Assembly (NCBI GenBank): GCA_002205965.3
Contig: NADL03000695.1
Span: 186,001 to 250,000, forward strand
Origin: Kappaphycus alvarezii
Lineage: Eukaryota; Rhodophyta; Florideophyceae; Gigartinales; Solieriaceae
Direction: 5' to 3'
Length of the DNA stretch: 64,000 nucleotides
Shown: piece by piece, positions 43,789 to 53,049 of the stretch
How the letters are laid out: each line of letters starts with the position of its first letter
How positions within the stretch are numbered: the first letter of the stretch is position 1
The notes under the pieces: model-generated
Told to the model about the DNA's origin: nothing
What the model saw: the letters and a program-made list of their open reading frames with translations, nothing else
The model's database searches: none
Translations under genes and position numbers: made by a program

Positions 43789-46700
43789 CACCCACCACGC
43801 AGTATCCACGGATCGGGTTGAACTTGTAAAACGCCATTGTTTATGACACCTCGGAGAGCTGCCTGGCTCATCGGGTTGTTTAATGCGTCCGCGATATTCT
43901 TGGAGCTGCGGACGAAACCGATGTCGGAAATCAGGTGGTCGCGGAATCCTTCCCAAGCGGCAGCGATGTCCAACATCATTCTTTTTTCGTATGTTCGCGA
44001 GCCTTTGCTAATGACTTCGAAAAGGGATTTGTTGTCCTTGAAAAGCTGGACAGGGATTTGTTTCTTGAAGATGGGGGAGAGGTCGACTGAATAGGCAATC
44101 GCGATGTCGAACATATCGCTGAAGGCAATGACTTCTCTGCCATGACGGATCGAGTGAAGCTTCTTGCCTTGTACGAATTGAATGAGATCGGGGTTTTGCC
44201 TTTGTCATGGCAAAGGAAGAGGAGGTTTCCAAGTTGGGATGAGAGGTCAGCGTTGTTCGCGAAAGAAGCATATGAGAAACCAACGTTGCAAGAGAGTCGA
44301 GATCCAACTTTGGGATCTTCAAGCGCAGCCGATTATCGATGTCTTATTTGATCGCCTTAATCAGAAGACGGATATTAGGTGCTCGGTTGTCGCGGAAGTG
44401 GTCTTCAGTGACTTGGGCCAGTTGTGATATCTCGAATAGGAGGTCTGGACGTGATTGAGCGAGCCATGCACTATCATGTGCGTCGATCTAATGTGAGAGA
44501 AGGGAGCGTCGAGGGGAAGGTTCTCCAGCTTGCGGAAGTAGCCCGTTTGGTGGATCAGGACTGTGCCGCCTTGTCCTGAAGGATGAGGTAGCCAGTAAAG
44601 TCAAAGGTCACGGGCGATTCGTCCTTCATCTCGAACTTCTGCTTAGTCTTCTGGGATATTCCAGAAGTCGGAATCCCCGCAGCGGAGGAGGCCGTCAACA
44701 TAGCCACCACTCAGGCCTTTCAAGGCGCCGTCGGAGAAGTAGTAGAGTGCCGGGTCGATGCGTAAGGGCGCAATTCCTGAGTCTTCACGATGATTTTGGT
44801 CAATTGTGACGTGCCATAAGTCACCTGCGTCGCACAGTCCGTAAAAGGGACGAAGAAGCTTGAAACACTGGTCAGGGTCTAGACCGAGCTCGGGAGCAGG
44901 GCTCTTGATGAAAATGTCTCGGGACAGCGGCTCAACAGACTGGAGGTATGCTTGCGTGATGTCTGCTGTCCATACGTCAAAACCGAAGATTGACGCGAGT
45001 GCGAGAAGAAGCCGAACGGATGGTGGCTGGATTGTTGTAGACACAAGCACATCATTGCTTTCAGCTTGTCTCGATGTCCATCGATTACATATCTCGCCTT
45101 GTACTTGATCTTGCCGTCAAAGTTATATTTGATAGCGAGGATGGAACGTCCAGGCAGTACGTTGGCATCGGTGAGGATCTCCCATTTGAGGATAACCTTA
45201 AAGGTGCCTCGCTGAAGCAATCCCTTAACTTCATCGCGGATGACCTTGGACATTTCGGGTCCTTGGGCGCGGAGGTCATGCGGTTCGAGTATCTCGGTTG
45301 CGAGAGTGAGATATTCTTCCGGTGGAGCAAAATTGTGCAGACCTCGCTCAAGGTCGCAGAGGAACGAATGGGAAAGAGCCGTGGCGGAGGTGTATAGTTT
45401 AGCCTGGACCACTTTTAATAGTTTTGGCGTACCTTCCGATTCCTCTTTGACGAACACAAGCTTCTTGTCGTAGTCCACAGATACGACTTCAATGGACCAA
45501 GCCATTCACCGAGTCTATTGCCAACTACCTTCTCACGGTAAACCAGCACTTGGTCACCAGGCTGATAGAATCGGTCACAAGCAGGGGGAAAAGCGTGGTG
45601 GAGGGCGCGTTTCAGCATGAGGCCTGCCATTTTGTGCTCCATTTCCTTGCGAGCAACTGAAGCTAGATGAGCACTGTTTTGCAACGAAGACCTGCTTGGA
45701 CGCGGTTCGGATGGCGTGGAGAGTTGAGGATACTCTCCGAACACGAGAGCGGAGGTTACGAGGACCTCTGGTCCGAGTGTATCGTTCATAGCCTTTAACA
45801 GAAAGGGAAAGAGCGAGGTGCTTGTCTTCATTGGGTTGCGCGACTTAGATCTTCCGAAATGTGTTACGGAGAGGCTCATGGTAAAGCTCAACAAGTCCTA
45901 AGCTGGAGTGAGCTTCAAAACCGGTGTTATTGAATTCAAGATCCGCAACGAGAGCCAGGTGAATTAACTTGGGACCAAGTTGAGTGCCCTGGTCGGTTAA
46001 GATGCGATGAGGAAGATCGGTGTACAAAGTTGCCCAACACTCCAAGAGAGCGGTCCAGTTGGCTTCATTGGAGATGAATGGGAGGAAGCGAGCTGCGACG
46101 AAACGCTTTGCCTCGTCGACAATGCGAAGAATCGGGTCTCCGTCAATGCATATAATATCCGGGATGAATGCGCACTTTGAAGCGTAGGTTTTCGGCACCG
46201 ATGGTTACGGGGAAACGTGTTGGGGCGCGCTTAATGTGCTGGAAAGGGTCTCAGCGCTTGCAGATATCTTGTGTAGTCTTCAACGTCTCCGGAGTTGCTT
46301 CTTCGGGTCGAACACGCTTGATAAGGTTGAACAACTTGGTTGCACTTGGGTGGAATAACTGGCGGTGGAGGCGGTCCAACTGGGTTCTAGTGAAGAACGT
46401 GCTCTTCGGTGTGCTCATCGGCGCGAAAATATGGCGGCTTGCCGAACGTTTCAACGGAACGTACCAGTCGTCAACAAGGTAGGTCTTGCCGTCGCGTAAA
46501 GTATGCTGGACTTGTTTCACGAGACGATTGGATACGGGGCAGGGCGTGATAGATTCACGATCCATGACGTCTTACCCGAGTAATGCGGCTATTTCAGCAT
46601 CTACGATGTCCATCTCGACATAAACAGGAGGTGCTCCAGGTGAAGACAGCAGTGGAATATATATGCGACCGAGGGAGTCGGAGGTTGCATCAGCGAAACG

Positions 46701-47000
46701 AAAGCGATTGTTCGAAGTCATTATCTTGCGGGAATGAATCCCGAACATGTTGAGAATGCGGTTAAGCTCCTTACGGCCTGTAACAGATTTCGGGCGCCGA
46801 TGTCGCAGAGGAATCCTAACGGTCTGTCATTCCTTTTCTGCTTTCGCATATCGGCGACATATATGCCTGTTATATTGACGTCAATCTTATCATTGCCAGG
46901 CGGAGGTTTCTTCGTGCGACGCAAACGCTGATCTAGTGCGTTCGGTCGCCGAGCCAAAAATACTGGCTTGCTTCGCTGAATGAGTGCGGCATGTCGTTTA
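43789..47000 (-). pseudogene. copia-4 pol remnant (PR-INT-RT-RNH)
   Basis: In coding order: a protease box, FLCDIGAR (about 46790; family D-S/T-G, so Ile for Ser/Thr); the pre-integrase region LHRQLFHPSATKLF with a following CKR motif (46250-46565); and the integrase core 45845-46198 with acidic triad candidates RIVDEAKRF, LTDQGTQL and GLVELYHEPLR all present. The integrase C-terminus/RT linker spans 45415-45894 and 44879-45505. RT is 44643-45050 with DVWTADITQAYLQS and a catalytic box reading YVDG (44691-44702), second Asp replaced. RNase H is 43788-44114 with LFKDNKSLFEV and NIADAL. Its integrase triad is the best preserved in the window, yet frames are broken throughout. Confidence 0.85.
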
Positions 47001-47251
47001 TGGCAGCACTGAAGTGACTAAGGAAGATTTCCTGGTCGATGGAGTCGACTTGCTGCACCTGTTCATTATAGAAAGAGAAATGTGCCTGCGCGCTGGGATT
47101 CTCGGAGTTGGCGACATCGCTGGAGTCAGAGGTCATGAATGAATCGCACTCGTTCATTTCCTTGTTCTCTGTGACGAAGGGGTCCTTTTCTCCCTTAGAG
47201 GATTGACCATCTTCATCTTCTTGGAAGGAGTTCTGCTCCGCCTTGATGAAG

Positions 47252-48787
47252 TCAGCTAAAACGTTCACAGAGGATTCTCCATTCTTGAGAAGTTGGCGTG
47301 CGTATGCGGCGATGGCCTTGTGATCGCACTTGTAACCGCGATACCAAGTCGGGTATCCACACTTGTAACACTCCTTCCCAAGATGACGGGTTTGTTGGGT
47401 TTTGTGCGGCCAAGGGGATGACTCTGGCGACTGAAGCCACGATTCGGCTTCTGTCGCTGCAAGTGACGAGGGTTGCGACCATAACCCATGTGGTTCGTCT
47501 ATATGTTCTCATTATCGCAGACGAAGCCAGTGAGGGCCGAAGCTTGATGAATATTGTTTTCTTGAGTAAGCATGTCCAGCTGGCGCTTGCGCTGAAGCGA
47601 CTCATGCAAAGCGATGACAAGACCGTTGAACGACAGCCCAAGCGTGACTACGCTTTCGATGTGTTCATCAGACCATGAGATAAACTCTGAGGCCGTCACA
47701 ACTTTGGTGAGATAGTCGATTTATGAGCATCGTCTCGAAATGCGAAGTGCATTGCGGGGAGAGCTCGTTGATCGTATCAAAAACCTTGGTTAGCCCCACA
47801 AAACATCAGTGATGTCAATCGTTCCATGAACGAACGGAGACGAATGGTCCCAAGCGTGCCTTTCATGCGTAGCTTCCTGGCGTCGCTGCTGTACTCCTTC
47901 ACACCACCATAGCCTTAGCTTCGTAGGTCATATCAGACGTGCAGTTGTAGAAATAAAAACGACGAGCGGGACCGTCAAAGACTAGAAAAAGTCGTTTGCT
48001 TTCTGTACATCCGATAAATTGTGATGCTGGGCACAAGTTTCGTATAACTTCAAAGTATCGGTGATGTCTCGAGCGATATCTCCATTGAATTTGTTGTCCT
48101 TGAAAAGGTTCAGAATGAACCTAATCTTGCGAGGATCATCTCCACTGTTACCATCAACGCCAGCACATCCAGAAGACGTATCTGCAGGAGGTGCGTATGT
48201 AGGAATGTTTGACGAGATCGGAAGGGCCGGCGACGTGGTCGTAATCGGTGAAGATGTCAAAACTTGGGGAGTCACGTGTGTAGATGGTCCAGGATTCCCT
48301 GCAAAGGGTAGGGACTGCGGCGCATAGGTCTGCTTAAACCGCTGAACAACTTGACGTGAGAAACCGAGATCACAATCCAAGAAGTGAGCCAGCCAAATGT
48401 GCATGAGTATGCGTCTGTCACTCACATCCGAGGGGGCCAAAAAACTTCTATCAAATATTCCTCAGGGACTTGGTCGAACGAGAAGAGCTTGGCGACTTCG
48501 AACATGGTTCTTAGAGTAAACAAGGCTGCTCAAGAATTCAGGGACGAATGTAAACTGCGCAGGAGGCAAAAGAAATTCCCAATACTGGCGGTCATCGATC
48601 GGATCGGGAACTTCAAACGTATAAGTTGCCGAGTCTGCGGTGTCTTCGCTTAGACCAAAGAACCTAGGGTAGATTTGGAAGCATCGAGTAACATCTTCGA
48701 GAGCGGATACTGCATCGATGACGTCGACATTTTCTTCAAAATCTTATCGGACATGTTCTTGAACGCGGCACGAGTCATGGGAGCCAT
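47252..48787 (-). pseudogene. copia-4 gag remnant
   Basis: Likely start is the ATG at 48787 (MAPMTRAAFKNMSDKILKKM). A 152-codon frame 47982-48440 carries the capsid core (KFNGDIARDITDTLKLYETC, HNLSDVQKANDFF), related to the copia-2 gag block. 47499-47699 continues it (FISWSDEHIESVVTLGLSFN). A knuckle-like CYKCGYPTWYRGYKCDHK lies at about 47320-47375, with C-X2-C followed by a longer loop than usual. A Ser/Glu/Asp-rich linker (46933-47268) joins it to the protease region. Confidence 0.8.
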
Positions 48788-48886
48788 GATGTAGACGGTG
48801 AGCAAGAAACTTGGTCGGATCCGAAAACAGAACTTGACGAAGAGGAGGAAATGAGAGCGAAAGAAGGCGAACACTGAATACGGATT

Positions 48887-49196
48887 GTCGTGGGACTCGG
48901 ATTTTAGGCTACACAGTGAGCTAGTGTACGATCAATAGCTGTAATCACTGTGTGGAATTAGACGATAGAGAGTTCAACAAAGGCTTTTTTTTACCAAGAA
49001 GTGCCAACGCAGTGCACGCTAGCGGAACAATGGACTGCAATGTCAACGCTGTAAGAACTTCTTGGTAAAAATGGTGTGTCGGGAAGAGGGAAACGGGAAG
49101 GAGGGGGCCGTTCGTATTAAGTACTGAATCCGTGTGGCATGTCGGAGTCGCCCAAGAAGCGACGACGGTTGGCGAGACCACAGCTGTAATGCGACA
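48887..49196 (-). repeat. copia-4 5' LTR (right)
   Basis: 310 bp, TGTCGTGGGACTCGG...TGTAATGCGACA. Its right end abuts the Tc1-B catalytic half exactly. Compared with the left LTR it lacks the plus-strand TATAAAA (reads CTGTAAGAAC) and 8 bp near 49190. Confidence 0.87.
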
Positions 49197-49808
49197 ATGT
49201 CTGAAGCTTTTTCGTTTAGTGATGTGAAAAGGTTCAAGTTTGATGGTCTCGATGATTTGATATGCTATTGGTATTTTAAAAAAGAACTAGTGATATCAAT
49301 GCGTCAACATGATGCTGATAATTTAATGGTCTTGGCTGCATTTTAGGTACATGGCAGGATCATTTTAGGGTAGGTAAGATATTGTCTGAGTGGGAAGGAT
49401 TATGTGAAGTTGTTGGGAAGAATGCTTCCGTGGTCTAATGAAAGCTTTCCAGTTGACTGGATTTACCAGCGAGATAATGCACCTGCTCACTCTTTTATTG
49501 TCACTAGAAGCTGCTTTCCAGTGGAGAAAATCAGGCTTAAGAAGTGACTTGCGATGTTTCCGGACCTGATCCCTGTAAACAATCTACGAGGTATTCGAGC
49601 TCATTCGGTTTACGCTGATTATCGCCGTCTTTCATCCACTACTGATTCAAGGGCCTGCACTAACGACTGTTGGGGTAAAGTGGATGATAAAGTGGATGAG
49701 AAAGTCATCCTTGAACTGTTTTCTTTTGTGGTTGAAAGTTACATGAATGTGATTGCTGCGCAGGGGGCAATTGGTTACCAGCTTGTCAATAGTGGCATCC
49801 AGCAGTAA
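49197..49808 (+). pseudogene. Tc1-B transposase, catalytic half
   Basis: Begins right at the copia-4 LTR end. FSDVKRFKFDGLDDLICYW (about 49213-49270) holds the first catalytic Asp (FSD). YQRDNAPAHS (about 49470) holds the second (family: Q.DNA..H). The third position, normally Glu in a PDLNPIENLW-like motif, reads FPDLIPVNNL with Asn in place of Glu (about 49560). The 84-codon frame 49554-49808 carries the C-terminal end. Stops between blocks and the lost third residue make it inactive. Confidence 0.78.
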
Positions 49809-49853
49809 AAATGAAATGAATACCTGTCTTATGGCATCAGTTATCCCTTTAGG

Positions 49854-52066
49854 AGGAATTTTGAGTTATTTTAACGCATGGAAGATTTATTAGGTTATAC
49901 CCTAGCCGCCGGAAGTGCGTAATGTCGGAGAAGTCGTCACTGAGTTACGCTACACAACTTTCCCTAAAGGGCCGGCCCAGTGCCAGCGAGCAGGCGTACC
50001 GAGTTAGACATAATGGCTGTGGCAGGGTGCCTTTGAGTTTGCACCATTCGAACGGCCACGTTCCGCGCGACATAAGTTAGCATCGGGAATGCGTCGGTAT
50101 AGCAGCCTTGGAGGGTGGATATGGGGGCACAGGCCTTCCTTTAGCAAAAGTCGCAATCAAAGGATCATACCCTTTTACAGTGTAAACAGAACTAGCTGTG
50201 ACATGGCAACGAAACTGCACGGTGCGAAAGCAGGAGAGAAAAGCACGTCAGTGCTGCACAACTTTACAGCATAATTTTGTGTACAGGTACTGTACAGTAC
50301 TGTAACAACAAAGTAACAAGTGTCAGCGGAAATGCAACCTCAGTGCACAATCTGGCCCTCTCTCAGCCGCACCCATCGCATCGGGAGCACTTCCAGATGT
50401 GGGCCTGCGGAAGCCACAGCAGTCCCTAACCATTCATTCTATCGCAGGTTTCAGTTTCACCACCCGCCCATCCCGCGTAGTCCATTTCAGTACTTCCCCT
50501 CAACCCTTTGCTCTCGACTCCTTCCCTTCCAGTACCGCCACCCTGTTCACCATGTCACTACCACTCTTCGTCCCCCCACTCCCCCTAACACGCCTGTCCC
50601 TCACCCGCCACACCCCACCCACCGCCTGCCCCTCACCAAATCAACTCCACTCACCAACCAACCACCAACCACCCATCAACGTTTGAATCCGAAATGTGAA
50701 CTCTCGGTTCCCAATTCCCCTTCCCTTCTGGTCCGTTCCTGGGCACACTCTCGCTCAATCTCGTCCACCATTGACCTTTCCCGGCGGTTCATATCCGTGC
50801 TGTTTCTTTCTAATCATTGTCATCGTGCCGCGTATGCAGAAAAACAACTCGTGCATATCGCGCATAATTATTCGGTATCGAGACGGTTGTTGGTGTTGAG
50901 TGCGGGGTTGCATTCGAAACCGGGCGATTTGTTGCCGTGGAGGCTGGTGGCAGAGGCAGAAGTCGGGGCATTGAGATGGCCGAGGAGAGACCGTGCGCTT
51001 CGTTTGAAGTTTCGGATTGTACGTTACTTTTTGCGCATGGTGCATTGTAGATGGAGTTGGGCACAGGCAGGGCAAGGCGAGATGGCGTCTGTTGATAAAC
51101 TAACATTTTTTTTTGGAGTCTGTGTCGCTTTTGTTTTTTTGGGAATTTTGGGAATTTATTTGGACAGTGGAGTATTACGACTTTGTGGTTGTTGTGGATC
51201 GTGACGTCAAGGACCAGCTTTTGCGTCAGGCGAGTCGTTTGCACACACAACAGGAGGTCATCTGTACGAATGGGAACGAAAGATTCGTTTGCTTTGTGAT
51301 TTTGACGGCGGAAGTAGCTTCCCACAAGTTAGTCAACGCGCGACGTCAAAACAGATGCTGGATATCCCAACATTCCAAGCTGGTTAAGCGTTTATGACTA
51401 TGGACGCCATTCAATGGATGTGAAGGCATTATCAAGTCGCTCATCCACGCGGTTTGTAAGGAACTTCTTGAGACGAGTTGTACATTTCCCCTCTTTTTAC
51501 TCTTTTTTGGCCAAATTAAACGTTTTTTGCGTGCACAGAAACTCAACGGCATCTCCCAAGCGCATCCAAACAACTGCAGGCTAAAAAGTGATGGCGACAC
51601 ATGCCTCCATCTCTTTGCAACTAGAATTACACGGCTTTCTCGGATAGTCTAGGCATCGGAGAACAACAACAAAACAGTCGGCTGACTACCGTGGTACCTC
51701 TACACCGCCTCAACGCAGATACTCCTTTCACACAGCCACCGACGAACAGTCAACCGTGTCGCGGCTCCAATACTGCTTCGTACTGTACATGTACATCACC
51801 ACGAGGGCTCATTCAAATCTCAACGCGCAAAGCAATAGCGCCATCTTCATGTCAACACCAGCACCAGCACCAGCACCAGCACCAGCACCATACTTGTACA
51901 AACCATCTCATACCACTAGATCCATAAACAGAGCCCCAGCGGTACTCCCAGAATAATCTTACAATACATCACTCCTCAGCATACACGACCCCCGTCTATC
52001 CAACTCTGTACAAACCGCCCACCGTCACATTGGCCTTGCCCTAGAAAAAAATCTTAGAATTCAGCA
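49854..52066. other. Unassigned interval between Tc1-B and the bZIP gene
   Basis: Contains the longest plain ORF of the right half: a plus-strand 294-codon frame (50320-51204), Pro/Thr/His-rich in its first half and ending in a hydrophobic segment (about residues 258-285, LTFFFGVCVAFVFLGILGIY). First ATG 50330. I do not recognise it, and the opposite strand is also open (50810-51325), so it may be chance in G+C-balanced DNA. A GTACTGTACAGTACTGTAAC motif run is at 50286-50305. (CACCAG) repeats are at 51853-51891. Confidence 0.3.
51853..51891. repeat. (CACCAG)n hexanucleotide microsatellite
   Basis: About six uninterrupted CACCAG units. It gives His-Gln or Pro-Ala runs in overlapping short plus-strand frames (51691-51956), which are probably not genes. 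Confidence 0.85.
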
Positions 52067-52748
52067 TCATATCCTCAACTCTGCCTTCAACAACTCATTC
52101 TCCTTACTCAACAACACATTCCTGGCCTTCAAACGTCTGGTCTCCTCCACGGCTCTTCTGGCCTCTTCCTTCAAACCCTCTGCTCTTTTCATCAACTCCT
52201 CAACCTCTGCACTCAAATCATTCAAGGTTCGACTCCGTTTCTCCCGACTACGCGCAGCACTAGCGCGATTTCTCAACCGTCTCTTATGCAACATGACGCG
52301 TCTCTCTCTTCTGTCATTTTCCGCGAGCGAGCCGCAGTAGTACCTCTCAAATCCACCAACTCTTCACCAGCACCAGCGGCATCCGGTTTACTTGATACAT
52401 CTCGACCATGTGTGGCAACATTGAGACCAAGTGCCGGGGATTTGCGGCATGGTTTCACGATGGGGGAAGCAGGCGACAGAGGAATGAGAGGGGAAGGGGA
52501 GGTACAGAGATTTGAGGGGGGGTGGGATAGTCATCTGTGGAGAGGGAGCATAGGGAGGTGGAGTGTTGGGGAGGGGAGGATGGCATAAGTGGAAGTAAGG
52601 AGGGCTCCGGTTTGGACGGCACGTCGACGGAAAAGGTGGAATAGGTGGTGATGGGGTCGGCGAGCTCGGGGAGATGCCAGGTAGCGCCTTCGGCACCGGC
52701 CACGGCTGCCTGTTCCAACTCTGCGACAAACGTGGCTGAGTCTTCCAT
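52067..52748 (-). CDS. bZIP transcription factor (two apparent frameshifts)
   Basis: Read from the ATG at 52748 (MEDSATFVAELEQAAVAGAE) as a Ser/Pro-rich N-terminus, likely an activation or linker region, then a C-terminal basic-leucine zipper (52067-52294). The basic region reads KRRLRNRASAARSREKRSR, matching the N-X7-R signature (N then seven residues then R). The following coiled coil has Leu or similar at heptad spacing to the stop at 52067. It would bind DNA as a dimer in the nucleus. Three frames must be joined: the first shift falls at a run of seven G (52516-52522, plus strand), the second at a CT-dinucleotide run (52301-52309). Between them the frame reads SPALGLNVATHGRDVSS and KMTEER. 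Both sites are slippage- or error-prone, so an intact single-exon gene with two sequencing indels is my preferred reading. Small introns or a real pseudogene are possible. Confidence 0.72.
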
Positions 52749-52994
52749 GGGGGGGAGTTGAGGTCGGGGTGGTTTTACACGGGTGTCAGGTTTTGTGGGT
52801 GCCGAGTAGGGTGAGGGTTTTTCAGCTGTGATGTGATGTGGTGTTAAGACAGGAACGAGTGGGTGCGGAGGGGGTTGGTGGGGAAGGGGAGGGGCGTGTG
52901 TGGGAGGGTGGGATATAGTCGTAAGGAGGGAGCAAGCGAGGTGGGTTCGTAAAGAACGATGCAAGTAGAAGGCGCTGAGAGCTTGGGTTGTACA

Positions 52995-53045
52995 GTGTGG
53001 TACTGTACATACTGTACTGTACTGTACATACTGTACTGTACATAA
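52995..53045. repeat. TACTGTAC tandem palindromic repeats upstream of the bZIP gene
   Basis: Five or so overlapping TACTGTAC units with ACATAC spacers, about 250-300 bp upstream of the bZIP start codon on its 5' side. The same motif is scattered through the window. It could form small hairpins or bind a dimeric factor; function unknown. Confidence 0.7.
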
Positions 53046-53049
53046 TTGA

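Larger units (their letters stand above)
41877..49196 (-). mobile_element. copia-4 LTR retrotransposon
   Basis: Minus-strand copia of 7.3 kb: LTRs at 41877-42192 and 48887-49196, gag near the right LTR and pol to its left. LTR ends form a short inverted repeat (TGTCG...CGACA). The coding-strand polypurine tract GGCGAGGAGGGGGAG sits at the left LTR. Flanks 41872-41876 (ATAGT) and 49197-49201 (AATGT) may be a decayed target duplication. Unusual: about 1.6 kb of extra sequence separates the end of pol (about 43789) from the 3' LTR. Confidence 0.85.
41395..49853 (+). mobile_element. Tc1-B: Tc1/mariner-like transposon split by copia-4
   Basis: A transposase N-terminal half lies left of copia-4 (41430-41876) and its catalytic half lies directly right of it (49197-49808), in the same orientation. 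The two halves meet between a HAVKGHK stretch and FSDVKRF, where the family normally has a short W-containing linker. Possible short inverted repeats, AAGGGATAATACTAT (41395-41409) against a reverse match at 49838-49853, are weak, so the outer limits are approximate. Confidence 0.7.

Noticed and set aside
43292..43837. 181-codon minus-strand ORF after copia-4 pol, considered as an env-like extra gene
   Set aside because: Ser/Arg/Leu-rich with few acidic residues and no signal or membrane segment. The opposite strand looks more like real coding, so it is treated as a shadow.
50320..51204. 294-codon plus-strand ORF as a host gene
   Set aside because: Low-complexity Pro/Thr/His start, no recognisable domain, and the opposite strand is open over the same span. 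Kept only as a note in the unassigned interval.
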